Positions 54,492-64,000 of a stretch of 64,000 bases of DNA are shown here, one piece after another. The position numbers and the translations under genes are program-made. The stretch is from Athripsodes cinereus. Taxonomy: Eukaryota; Arthropoda; Insecta; Trichoptera; Leptoceridae. The stretch covers positions 36,221,542-36,285,541 of the forward strand of contig OX388305.1 of the NCBI GenBank assembly GCA_947579605.1. Reading direction: 5' to 3'. Under the pieces are notes generated by a model. That model searched no databases and was not told where the DNA came from. It was given only the letters and a program-made list of their open reading frames with translations. Each line of letters opens with the position of its first letter. Position 1 is the first letter of the stretch.

Positions 54492-54872
54492 ATATCGATA
54501 CCTTAATTCGCAGATTGGGTAACTCCAAAATAGCTACTTTACAGGGCGGACAAAAAACTAAATATTTTTGTTATGCATATTATTATTATTATTTTCCTTA
54601 TTCTAAAATATCTACATGATGTAGATACATGTTCGTAACACAATAACCATGACATAATTATGTTTATAATGGTTTTGTAGGCTTTTTTTGGAATTACCTA
54701 ATTTTCTGTGATAGATTTTGTAAAATAAATGCTATAATGGATGGAGTTACCCAATTTGCCTATAAGTATTGCATACTGTTTGGTCTCATAATAATGTTAT
54801 TTTTAAAGTGTTTTATATGAAAATCAAATTAAATTGAAGTAATATATATAGGATAAATACTTCAACATCATC

Positions 54873-55110
54873 ATCATCATCATCAACGCTCCTCTCGGGA
54901 GGACAGAGCAGAAACCAGCCTCCTCCATTCAGAGCGACTCTGTGCCAATTGCGTCACCTCTTTCTATGATATTTCCTGCGCTCTGCTGTTGTCGTTATAA
55001 GAACGGTGTATTGTGAAAGAGGGAAATCACGGGCTGACGAATCCTTGCGGACGGAAGACCGGTGCTCTTTTTGGTCAATTAGCCTTTTCAGGATATTACC
55101 CAGCCTGGAA
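54873..55110 (-). pseudogene. LINE-D 3' end
   Basis: Antisense copy: ATTCAGAGCGACTCTGTGCC with the CATCATCATCAT tail at 54869-54885 on the left, and the upstream LINE part to about 55100. A minus-strand frame 54954-55163 runs through it. Confidence 0.75.
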
Positions 55111-55369
55111 CATCGTCTATCCTGTATCACGGAGTTGAACATAGTTGAACAAAAAAGTTGCACCTTTAGCGATATACTCGTTGATAGCTAGACAAAAATA
55201 ATGAAGAGTGACAAAATGTGAAAATAATAATTCGTGTGGAGCATTATTTTAGATATCGTGGTAGTCCTGAGTCCATTTTCGTGAAGATATTTTCAGTCTC
55301 GTTTAGATTATTTAAGCAGACAATATTTTTTGGGCCAAGGCTTTTCTTCCTTTGAGGCAATTTATTTTA

Positions 55370-55475
55370 TTTATTCATTCATTCTTTACTATATGTACAT
55401 TGATCACAATATATACAATTTTATAAAAAAAATGCATTCAAATTAGGTGTGATCAATATACAGAGGTCGGTTGCC
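55370..55475 (-). repeat. Dispersed repeat, LINE 3'-end-like
   Basis: Inverse of 27113-27200. TTTATTCATTCATTCTTTAC is the antisense of an AATAAA-containing tail. Confidence 0.6.
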
Positions 55476-55777
55476 CAATAAGAGACTCTTACGACTTGTA
55501 TTATGAGATAGCTGAAGTCCAGTATCCGATCAAAGTGTCTTGCCTCTTGCACACTGATGCCCTCTCTGTATATCTCAAGATTTTAAAATCCGCCAAAAGA
55601 AATTTTATTATTTTATAAGTAAATGCCTTAATATTACGTGTTATATTCTAAAAATATTGTACTTGGCACAAATCGTCCCACAAGGGACGGGTTGCCGTAA
55701 TCTTATAAATAATAATAATAATATACAGAGGGCGAGTTTATCACACCTCTTTTTGATTTTTATATTTGAATTTTATA

Positions 55778-56115
55778 TTTTTATTACTCCATGATTCATC
55801 CTTTTTCCAAGAGAAGTCTCAGAGTTTTCATCAGAATCTGAATGTTCTGAATATGGGACTAACGAGATGTTGACTCTTATGCTGCCCTTCTCTGTTGCAA
55901 TATTATGATCAATAGCATTAGCCTGTGCATCTAACAATATCCCTTGTGTCGCATTATTATCTAAATTATTATCATCAGTAGGTATTTATATTTTGGATTT
56001 CTGCAAGATTACCACTATCAAGTAATATTATGGGCCAATTCCATTATAAAAATTCGAATTGTCTTTGATAAATTTGTAGAAAATCATGATTTCTGGGATT
56101 TGTTTCACTCATACG
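55778..56115 (-). pseudogene. Acidic ORF remnants inside element W
   Basis: On the minus strand a start-like 'MSETNPRNHDFLQIYQRQFE' near 56110-56050 is followed, after stops, by a frame with 'NNATQGILLDAQANAIDHNI' and 'SLVPYSEHSDSDENSETSLG' residues to about 55790. The peptide is hydrophilic and not AT-biased low complexity. It may be the decayed N-terminal part of a protein once encoded by element W, or part of another insertion. Family unknown. Confidence 0.35.
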
Positions 56116-56149
56116 ATTTTCTTCACTTCTTCAATTTTCAGTTACTAAT

Positions 56150-56330
56150 TTAACCATAGTCTTTAGTCTGCTATTCATCTATAAAATGATGAGTAAACAT
56201 TTCACTTTTGCCTGACGATGAGAGCGGAAGCTCTTGAAAGCCGGCTCGCAAAATAAATAATGTCAATAGTGGAATAACTATATATGGTGTTTCATTTTAA
56301 AAATTATTAATATGAACTTCCACCAAGAAC
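56150..56330 (+). mobile_element. Penelope-like terminal unit e (single arm)
   Basis: Contains a complete hammerhead-like motif, then about 25 bases later TAGTGGAATAACTATATATG, and GGTGTTTCATTTT and ATGAACTTCCACC, which align with the shared terminus and the right extension of units a, b and f. No inverted second arm is seen, unlike the other units. Confidence 0.65.
56206..56253 (+). ncRNA. Hammerhead ribozyme-like motif, unit e (best copy)
   Basis: Stem I: TTTTGC (56206-56211) with GCAAAA (56248-56253), six perfect pairs. Box CTGACGA 56212-56218, an extra T at 56219, stem II GAGAGC/GCTCTT (56220-56225, 56230-56235) with loop GGAA, GAAA 56236-56239, stem III self-complementary AGCCGGCT (56239-56246), cleavage-position C56247. 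All invariant core bases are present; only the extra T departs from the standard core. Stem III without a loop suggests dimer-type action. Confidence 0.65.
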
Positions 56331-57074
56331 CGTCGGTCGAGAAATTAAACTTATGATAAGTAGGTAATGTATGTAGATACACGTTCAGTTCTTCGGATTT
56401 TGAGCTTATTTAAAAATAATCATGATTCAACAAATCCTAATATATCAAAAAATAAAGTCGTTTATTTAAGTATTAAAACCTAGATATTTTATTTGACTAA
56501 AAAATAATAACATAATATGTGTTAAAAAACAATACAATATTAGTAAATCAGCTTCAAAACTTGTGCGCAAACATATCCAGTAATAATTAAATTCCACGTA
56601 GTAACTCCTGCAAAAGTTGCATTATTTAAAATGTGAGTACCTTACATATTAACTACATCACATAAGGAGCAAATGATAAAAAAAAACTTTAAAAAATTTA
56701 AGAAAATAAAGCTGATACTTATGGTTACAGTTATCTAACATTTTTTTACAGGATAAGATATCCAAAACAACTTTTTTGTAAAATATTCCTAATACACAAC
56801 CTATCTCTCGCAAGTCTCCATACAGAATGGTGGAGTTACCCAATTTGCAGCGTTGTAAATACTAACATTGGAGTTACCCAATTTTCTTGAGGTGTTTTTT
56901 AGGGCATTTGTAATAAAGTTGGATTCTTCAAATTTACCTAGCATGTGTGTTGGAATACAGTCAACATTATGGCATCATTAAGTCATTTTGTCAAAAAATG
57001 GAGTTACCCAATCTGCGAATTAAGGTATCGATATCTTAAAACACATATTCTTTTGAGAATTATAGAAAATGGAA

Positions 57075-57245
57075 TTTACTGCCTCACTAGACTTGAATCT
57101 GTTCTGAGGCATAGGTATAATATAGTGAGTTACAATCCATTGCATTGGTCTGCAACGAGTTTGGATTTTCTTCTCCATTCTTCTCTATTTTCAGCTATTC
57201 TCTTTAGTTCTATATATGTGCCACAGTTCATGTCCTTCTTCTTAT
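57075..57245 (-). pseudogene. LINE-B 3' end
   Basis: Antisense copy of the LINE-B terminus: AGTGAGTTACAATCCATTGC, then GGTCTGCAACGAGTTTGGAT and GCCACAGTTCATGTCC. It begins 40 bases right of element W. The adjacent 57079-57115 resembles 25012-25050. Confidence 0.8.
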
Positions 57246-58686
57246 AGGTACCAGACAAAAAACAGAGAAACCGATATCTCTATACTATCTACGCAAACAG
57301 AAGCATGTTACTAAAGAAAACAATATTGTGTGATTTTGATCGAATTACGTAAAAAAAAAACACAAAATATTCAAAAGTAATCCAAATAAAGTAGCACATA
57401 ATCTTTGTTCAAACTATCTCTAATCAGCGGAGAAAGGCTCAAATGTTCAATAATTAAGAATGGTTACATCTTTTATAGTTTAAAGTTAGTTGTAAGATTA
57501 GTATGCGGCGAGTATTTTATTAATTATTATTTGCTATCAATACTTTATTTGAATATAATACAATACTTAAATAAGTATTATTTATATTGAGATTATGGCA
57601 TTGGCACGAGTCAGGAATTTCGACACTTCATTTTATAATCTTATCAATACAAATAATAGTAATATTGTAGTAGGTACATACATAAGTACACATCATATCG
57701 AGTATATACCTACATGATATCTACCTACTTACACTTTACTAAGCTATTGTAAGCGAATACGATCCGCGCCAAACTGTCAACATGAAAATTATCGCAGTCA
57801 TTAATGTAACTGGGCACAACCTTTTTGCTGAGGGTTTTATATTAATATTATTTAAATAGCTTAGAATGTATGAAATTATTAATAAGCAGTAAAAAGAATT
57901 ATAATAATAATATATTTAACAAACGTGTTTAGTGAGTTTTACAATGTATATTTGTATTATGCATATACGAGTAGGTATTTATAAATTTAATATTGTCCAA
58001 TACGGATACAACGGAATTGGTATTGTGTACCGTAAGTTTATACCTACAATATATCGAAGTATTTTTATCAAAATAGTTGACATTGCATAGCAATTAGTAG
58101 TAACAGATAATAGCTGCTATTATTCTTTCATTAATACCTACAATCTCGTTAGAACAATAATTGATAATATTGTACCCAAAATATTATCAGTATACCTACA
58201 CAAGCTCCAAAGTAAATAATACATTGCTATCATATTCGGCGAATTGTAGTGGAAGCTGGATAGCGTTGATATTTGAACATAAATATCTAACGTACTTTTG
58301 TGTATTCAATTGATATGTTTGGTGATTCACAAAGCTTAGATATATATTAATTATTTGAAATACATAACTCAATTTGTCCAACGTCATATAAAATCGAGAA
58401 TGAATTCCATTCGTACCTACTTAATACAAATGATAACCATTTTAGGCAAATCTTTGATTCTATTTTGAGACCAAAAATTTATGAATGGGTTTTTTTACAA
58501 CTGAGCAAATATACATTTACCGTTGTATCAAAATAAATGCACCTAATTATATTTATTTATCTCATTTATTTTTGACAACTGAATGTGTCGTATCAGAGAG
58601 AATGATCAAAAATATCTCAAACATGCTACTGCTGAAATGAAATAACATATATTATTGGGAACATAAATTACACACATTTTATCATT
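57246..58686. other. AT-rich stretch, 1.4 kb
   Basis: No gene or recognised repeat. Confidence 0.5.
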
Positions 58687-59405
58687 ATAATACTACTTGC
58701 TGACCCGGCAAATGTTGTTTTTTTTATTTATTTATACATTTATTCACATACGGCGTATGCCTTTTACATTTTCAAATATAAGACAGACTACAAAAAAGAA
58801 AAATATACATAATACAAGTTCACACATAATATACACATCATTGAGCTTAGAAATATATTAAGAGTCAAATAGAGTCAATAAATTAATATACAATTGTATG
58901 TAGATTATGAACCCTTAAACAGATAAAACAATAAAATAAATCCAAATATCAAGTATTTAATATCATTAGTAATATGTAATAAAAACAAACAAAAAGTACA
59001 TTTAGATTATAAATTCAAATTACTTAATATGTAAATAATCAAAACGATCAAGTGCAAATAATAGACTAGAATTAAACATTTAAAAGTATTAAATAAAATT
59101 CAACAGTCAAAAATGATCAATCAAATAAAATAGTCACAAAGCTGATAAGAATAATAATAATGTGAGTCAATATAATAAAAAAAAATCGTAACAATATTAT
59201 AGTACACAATTTTGCCATATACATTATTTCTAGATTACTAAAAAATTCAAGGTGAACCACCCTTAACTTTTAGGGGTATCAAAAATAAATTTTGGCCGAT
59301 TCTTAGATCTACCCAATTAGCACACAAAATTTCATCAAAATCGTTCTAGCCGTTTCGGAGGAGTATGATAACAAACACCGTGACACGAGTATTTTATACA
59401 TCTAT
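58687..59405 (-). mobile_element. Helitron-like element, split by another repeat
   Basis: Left edge ACTTGCTGACCCGGCAAATG is the antisense of a CCGGGTCAGC-type Helitron end (here CAAG instead of CTAG). The right part (GAATCGG-like block, CGTTTCGGAGGAGTATGATA, CCGTGACACGAGTATTTTAT) is the common insect repeat that starts near TCTATATATAAAAT. About 490 bases in between (58718-59205) do not belong. Confidence 0.65.
58718..59205 (-). repeat. Nested retroelement 3'-end-like insertion
   Basis: Begins with TTTATTTATTTATAC and ACATACGGCGTATGCCTTTT and continues in an A-rich stretch of + strand words. It divides the Helitron-like element. Orientation inferred from TTTA repeats as the antisense of a TAAA tail. 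Confidence 0.45.
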
Positions 59406-59804
59406 TATGTGGTGACATTAAATGGAGTTTATATTATTGTTATTATCTTATTGAGATAATCAAAATATTTTCAAATATAAGATTTTGTGAGGAGATAAGC
59501 AGGTTATATTATTGTATGTTCGCAAGACAGGTAGCTGTTGTGATGTTGTGAAATGTCAAACGACACTATAGTAAAATAACACACATAGATATTATTACCT
59601 ACTATACATGGGATGGGAATATCTCTACAATATGATAAAACATCGCATGATACCGCATTACGCTTTAAACTGACACTCCTCCAAGGATCAACAATGTGAA
59701 TATTTTATGGCATATACCTACATTTTATATTTTGAAATCGAAAGCCGCTATTTTAATATCAGATATACTTATACGTTTGTCTTTTGTCTATACCTACTAT
59801 AATA

Positions 59805-59845
59805 CTTTACTATCACGTCTTATACCAAATGAGGTAGGCAGGGAG
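59805..59845 (-). mobile_element. LINE-A tail fragment
   Basis: CTATCACGTCTTATACCAAA and GAGGTAGGCAGGGAGAAA correspond, in antisense, to the last codons and stop of LINE-A at 2367-2420. Confidence 0.5.
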
Positions 59846-59983
59846 AAAGATTTGATTCTCACAATAGAATGTGTTAAAACATCAGATATCTCGATTGGAA
59901 AGCCATGTTTACACAATGTAACATTGTGCAAAATGTAATCGGAAGAAGTGAGAAAGGTATCCCAACGCTTACGAATTATTGAC

Positions 59984-60247
59984 AACATGCCATTGAACAG
60001 TGACTATCATGAATATAACACACGAAAAAAAGGATTGATACGTCCTCCTGAACACAGACTAGCCAAGGTATCCAAAGGATTTATATGTATGAGCATACGC
60101 CTGTATAATAATCTCCCTGCAAAAATCAAATCACTGAATGCCTTGGACTTCAGGAGGGAGGTAAAAAGGTATCTTGTCGAGAAAGCCTTTTATTCCACTG
60201 ACGAAATGTTACACATCGATCCAACTCGTACCTGTGATATCAATTAA
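59984..60247 (+). pseudogene. LINE-N C-terminal tail ORF
   Basis: In-frame to the stop at 60245-60247 with 'YHEYNTRKKGLIRPPEHRLA', 'FICMSIRLYNNLPAKIK' and 'FRREVKRYLVEKAFYSTDEM' residues: the Y-N-T-R-x-K ... L-Y-N-x-L-P ... F-K/R motif of some animal LINE C-termini. The ATG at 59948 lies in MITE-N, so the apparent start is fortuitous. Only lightly decayed. Confidence 0.75.
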
Positions 60248-60677
60248 TATTTTAACATACTAATAAACTCACTCTCTTCTAACATATTGATAAATTTGCT
60301 TGTTTTAGTATGGTATCTTTGACTTTGTTCTTGTGAGCTTACCGCTTTGTTTTAATATAAGCATTTGCTAATTTGTTTGTCATTGTATTTGATTTGTTTA
60401 TCTATCTTTTAGGTACATTCCTACATTGACGTGAAGCTGTTTTGGGCCTTTTACACTCAAAATAGCTTTGATGAAATAAAATTCCTTAATCAGTTTATCA
60501 TTTTTTTTTGTTTTCTTTTATTTTCTTTTCTTGTCTATGATCATTGTGAAGTAACGAACTATTGAAAATTGTTTGTGATTGTTATAGAATAGCAAATTAT
60601 TTGTATTATTTGACGATTCCAAGTGCTAAATATATGGCCTACGGATGATAGGAAAAATAAATAAATAAATAAATAAA
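59984..60677 (+). mobile_element. LINE-N 5'-truncated insertion with target duplication
   Basis: Flanked by ATTGAC at 59978-59983 and 60678-60683. It ends in AAATAAATAAATAAATAAA. MITE-N copy 1 shows the uninterrupted site. The coding part covers only the C-terminal tail of the polyprotein. Confidence 0.85.
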
Positions 60678-60822
60678 ATTGACTATAGGCTGGCTTAAGT
60701 GATCACTTTCGGTATCCATGGACAACGTTCAACAATTCCACCATTCTCACTGTCGCGATGTAAGGTCCACCAATCGAGAAACGCTTTATGTAAACATGTT
60801 TCTTCAATTGAGATTTTCTGAT

Positions 60823-61209
60823 TGGTTATGTCATTTGCATCCAAATCCGGTTAAACAATACAAAATTTGTAAATATTCTAAATATGTGTAAACATGTAAA
60901 TGCGCCTTGAAAATATTGTCTGTAGATTTATTTCTATTGTTTATGATCATAATATTTATGATTGCATTTCTTCTGGACCAGGTTGCAGGCCAACAAAGTG
61001 TAAAATCAAATTAAGGAAATGGATAAAATTCCACAATTTTATTTTAAATATTTCATTCTGATGCAAAAAACTCTAATGATTAATTTTTTTACGGACACTG
61101 TCGCACTCATAAAAGCTCATGCTTATAGCGACTTGGAGCAAGTATTTTATAAATAATATACCAGAATATACCGAAATAAATAAAACAAGCGTTTTATTCT
61201 ACTATTGTT
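60823..61209. other. AT-rich stretch
   Basis: No gene or recognised repeat. Confidence 0.45.
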
Positions 61210-61320
61210 TTATTCGGTGAGAGAGAAGTCTTTCGTCTTATAAGGACATTGTCAATCTTTATTTATTTATTTCGATATGGAATTCTACTACCTAAACACC
61301 GACACAGTGAATAAACCAGA
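61210..61320 (-). mobile_element. Element G copy 3, degenerate
   Basis: GAGAGAGAAGTCTTTCGTCT near 61220 and CTAAACACCGACACAGTG near 61294-61311 match, in antisense, internal parts of copy 1. The hairpin arms are lost. Confidence 0.45.
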
Positions 61321-62014
61321 ATATATGTACATTAAGGTCACAAGTTTCATCATAATTATATCAGCAGATATATTTGAACCTTGAACCTCTTATTTAGAAC
61401 GCTGAAATGCTGCTGTCATCGGGTTACAAGATCACCTCTCCGAAACACTTTAAATCTGTGAATATCATTGAATTTATTCCACAATAACAGTTATTTTGTA
61501 CAGCATTATTAATAAAACTGCAGGTAGTAATATATTTCTCGACAAGAATGAGGCTTACTCGAATATCCCAATCACAGGTTACATGCCATTATTATTTATC
61601 ACTAGCTCTTTCAACCTAGAGTCTTGGGTGAATCGTCTATCAAAAAAGTTTTTAATGAACTTCTATACATAATCATATAATACATAATACCCCTTATTCT
61701 ATATTGATTCAAACTAAAATAAGAAGGTTACAAAATTTTATAATTAAGTTCACTTGAACTTACATTCGTATTCTATATGATACAAGTTGTATGTACATAA
61801 TTCAAATTAGGAACAATTTTAGAGTTTATAGAATACCAATGAAGACTTATTAAAATTGGAACATTCCTATTTTAGTTAGTGCACACTAAAACTGAAATAG
61901 AATCGGGCGTAATCTGTGTGTCTGGTGTAGTTGCTGTGATTAATGGAACTAAATGCTTTTTTTATACATTCTTACATATAATTATCTCTCATCATATTTG
62001 TCAATAATGGAGAT
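61321..62014. other. AT-rich stretch
   Basis: No gene or recognised repeat. Confidence 0.45.
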
Positions 62015-62160
62015 GAGCACTAAAAGATGGAGTGACTAAATTATGGAGGCTACTCAAAGTAGAAGAGGATCAATCAATGAGGATTGCATTTAATGATGAA
62101 AGATGAAGAATTGAATGAGGCGCGATGGTTATGTATTATCCTCAGGAATGAAGATACATA
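62015..62160 (+). pseudogene. LINE-K 3' fragment, decayed
   Basis: 'TKRWSD', 'IMEATQS' and 'RRDGYVLSSGMK' in one frame with stops correspond to the end of LINE-K at 38270-38400. The ending CCTCAGGAATGAAGATAC shows the normal junction lost at 38396. Confidence 0.65.
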
Positions 62161-62169
62161 TTATTAATA

Positions 62170-62445
62170 ATATATTATCATGGAACTGTCGATGTTGCTG
62201 ACAAAGTCTCCAAGCTGAAATGGCAATGGGCTGGTCATGTGGTAAGATGAAAGGATGGCAGATAGATTTCCAGAATTCATGAACAGAGGCCGTGGGAGGA
62301 TAAAAGAAGCGTAGGAATACCCCAAAAAAGATGGGTTGACGATATTTTCCAGATAATGGGAAAAACAGTGGTATCGTGTTGCTCGAGATAGGAAAGAGGT
62401 CTGTATCCAACAGTGGAGAGATGAATGCTAGCAGTAAGTAAGTGT
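62170..62445 (+). pseudogene. LINE-G 3' end
   Basis: 'DVADKVSKLKWQWAGHVVR' is followed in order by GRGRIKE-, 'PQKRWVDDIFQI' and 'PTVERC' remnants with several frame breaks. This copy has all parts in one orientation, unlike 23215-23474. The tail is AGTAAGTAAGTG. Confidence 0.7.
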
Positions 62446-63066
62446 CATGGAATTAGAATTTGAATTAACAAAACTAGAATGATATAGAAAAAGGAAACTA
62501 TTTTCCAGGCTCTTAATATATAGATAGTAGTATGTGGATATACATATGAACAGATTGAAATATTAATGCGGAATTATCTTTATTCATGTGAAGATATGAT
62601 GTACTTAAGGAATGATTTGTATTACAAATAGTATCATCTCAGAACGGCACCACGCTCCATAAGTCTTGATATGATTGATGATAGATTTGGAAGGCAGGTT
62701 TGATAGGTTGTACCTACGTATATTCGTTAGTAGTTATACGAGTATATACCTAAATAAATAAAAATAATCATTCTCAATATACCACAACAAGTGGGTGTAC
62801 AATTAGATTTTTGGAAAGTAAACCCTCTGGTTATCAGTATACATTGTACAGGTATTGAAGAATTTTATTAAATAAAATTCACCTGGTTAGAAAATGATTA
62901 ATTATAGTTAATGCTGAATTAATTTAAAAAGGTTGGTTTCATAAGATGGAGTAAGTATTTTTCTGTTCGAGTTACTAATTGATCGCGATCTCCATGTTTA
63001 CGACTTTTATTTAAAAAGTTGAATTTAGTGCTATCGTTTTACGCATCCATATTTTCCGTATTTCAT
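62446..63066. other. AT-rich stretch
   Basis: No gene or recognised repeat. Confidence 0.45.
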
Positions 63067-63175
63067 TTAGGAAAACAGTGGTATCGTGTTGCTCGAGGTA
63101 GGAAAGTGTGGAAAAGTTTTGAAGAGGCCCATATCCAGCAATGGAGAGAAGAAGGTTAGAAGTAAGTATAATAAA
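63067..63175 (+). pseudogene. LINE-G 3' terminus
   Basis: Starts GGAAAACAGTGGTATCGTGT, identical to sequence at 62358, and encodes 'WYRVARGRKVWKSFEEAHIQ' plus 'QWREEG' and stop. The tail is AAGTAAGTATAATA. Confidence 0.75.
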
Positions 63176-63209
63176 TCAATTATACAGTTACAACAGCTAA
63201 AAGTTAAAA

Positions 63210-63392
63210 ATGCTTTGTACCTATCATAAGAAAGAGGGAGTCCCCGGAATGCGACTGTGGAGCTCAGTCCCAAACAAGTCAACACTGGTGGAGGAGTATC
63301 CAGGTAGGAGGTACAAGGGAGACTGGATGGACATCCATAGATCAACCCCAGAAGCAGTGCAGTGGCTTTCTGAACGTGAACTAAGAATTTGA
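63210..63392 (+). pseudogene. LINE jockey-like C-terminus
   Basis: 'ESPECDCGAQSQTS' in one frame and 'EEYPGRRYKGDWMDIHRSTP' to 'EAVQWLSERELRI' and stop in the next: the C-x-C-G-x-x-x-Q-T ... A-x-x-W-L end of jockey-like LINE polyproteins, with one frameshift near 63280. Confidence 0.7.
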
Positions 63393-63744
63393 TTCCAATT
63401 AATACAAGCCGAAGCCATACAAAAAGTAAAGCAAGTTCTTATCAGATATGTTTATAATGTTTATATTCAGTAAAAAGACGACCCAAATTTAGTTTCATAA
63501 TGATGCTATTTTATGTGCAATAACTTAATACTTACATATTATGGTATTCCAACCAGAATTGGGAACAATCAAGTTAATCTTGATGATGTGAATTCTTTCT
63601 CTGCACAACAATATTCTTAATTATCTCATATTATTATCATAAAGCTCAAAAACAGGTGGTGTTAAATGTACAACATGTCACGTGGGAGGAAGAACCACCT
63701 ACGTGAAATTAAATTCGTACAAACAGTCGTACGAAAAGTAAGTA
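63393..63744. other. AT-rich stretch
   Basis: No gene or recognised repeat. Confidence 0.45.
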
Positions 63745-64000
63745 ATGTGGTGCTCACATTTGGCAAATATCGCCAGGACACCAAAATATCGTCAGCCATT
63801 TGAACCGTGTGAACAAAATGGCAGCTAGTCTGAAACGATAAAAACTAGTAAAAACGATATCGTCTCAAGTTGACCACCTTCCAACTTTTTTCTCTGGTTG
63901 AACGATTCACACATGCATAGATGTGCGCGGCTATATTGTAAAAACTTTATAACCTATAAATTTCATAATGTTTCCTGCTTCGTGACAGTTGTTATCTTTG
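63745..64000. mobile_element. TIR element T, copy 2, cut by the window edge
   Basis: Inverse of 14796-15150: GGTGCTCACATTTGGCAAATATCGCC at its start (first 20 bases GGTGCTCACATTTGGCAAAT), TTTGAACCGTGTGAACAAAA and ACGATATCGTCTC follow. At the palindrome position it has a single diverged arm (GGTTGAACGATTCACACATG). It continues past 64000. Confidence 0.75.

Larger units (their letters stand above)
54690..56887 (+). repeat. Subterminal motif GGAGTTACCCAATTTGC, four internal copies
   Basis: Positions about 54690-54709 (variant GGAATTACCTAATTTTCTG), 54743-54760, 56832-56848 and 56870-56887 (GGAGTTACCCAATTTTCTTG). All four are on the + strand, unlike the mirror-image TIRs that contain the same motif. 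They cluster near the element's two ends. Confidence 0.8.
54492..57034. mobile_element. 2.5-kb element W with 36-bp perfect terminal inverted repeats
   Basis: 54492-54527 and 56999-57034 are exact reverse complements beginning ATATCGATACCTTAATTCGC. The inner half of the TIR is a GGAGTTACCCAAT motif that recurs on + at about 54690, 54743, 56832 and 56870. Repeated subterminal motifs usually serve as transposase-binding sites. Inside are a LINE-D copy (-), a retroelement 3' end (-), acidic ORF remnants (-) and Penelope-like unit e. No target duplication is evident and the superfamily is not recognised. Confidence 0.65.
59881..60822. mobile_element. MITE-N copy 2, split by LINE-N
   Basis: Left part 59881-59983 and right part 60678-60822 together equal copy 1 (39908-40217). 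Ends: ATCAGATATCTCGATTGGA at left, TCAATTGAGATTTTCTGATT at right. The split point is the LINE-N insertion site. Confidence 0.85.

Noticed and set aside
59797..59988. Minus-strand ORF through MITE-N
   Set aside because: It crosses a LINE-A tail and a MITE end, so it is composite noncoding DNA.

Overview
This is a low-GC, repeat-saturated eukaryotic window, almost certainly from an insect. I found no convincing host protein-coding gene, rRNA or tRNA gene. The evidence is many 5'-truncated non-LTR retrotransposon (LINE) fragments, three tRNA-headed SINE families, MITEs, a mariner deletion derivative, Helitron-like elements ending in CTAG, and the frequent GTAGGTA/TACCTAC strings typical of moths and some other insects. 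A lepidopteran-like repeat landscape fits best, but the order is inference. Family letters below (LINE-A, SINE-A and so on) are local labels for this window.

Layout. 1-9 kb: LINE and SINE debris, a hAT-type MITE with 8-bp target duplications nested in a larger inverted-repeat element, the only long ORF of the window (the reverse-transcriptase half of a LINE, 5587-7104), and a recent 5'-truncated LINE with a 53-base poly(A) tail and a 12-bp target duplication. 9-24 kb: more LINE 3' ends, one with a C-terminal C2H2 finger and one with a SINE nested in it, a TIR element with a 42-bp palindrome, a MITE interrupted by a SINE, and a ~1 kb element with 98-bp tandem repeats. 24-43 kb: fold-back elements, Helitron-like copies, LINE fragments, and long AT-rich stretches without recognisable content. 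43-64 kb: LINE copies with inverted 5' parts, a pogo/Tigger-like element, the mariner derivative, a 203-bp MITE, a 2.5-kb element with 36-bp perfect terminal inverted repeats and a recurring internal motif, and an inverted partner of the 15-kb TIR element at the right edge.

The most interesting system is a family of fold-back units at about 16.8, 24.7, 30.4, 37.1, 42.8 and 56.2 kb. They share a terminal sequence. Five of the six also carry a motif laid out like a hammerhead ribozyme: a CTGANGA-like box, a stem II, GAAA, then a self-complementary stem III. In three copies the flanking stem I strands differ in sequence between copies yet stay complementary within each copy, which argues for RNA structure. 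Hammerhead ribozymes are known in the terminal repeats of Penelope-like retroelements, so I read these units as decayed, mostly inverted Penelope-like termini. One extra base between the CTGANGA box and stem II departs from the textbook core. The family assignment is an inference that needs a covariance-model search.
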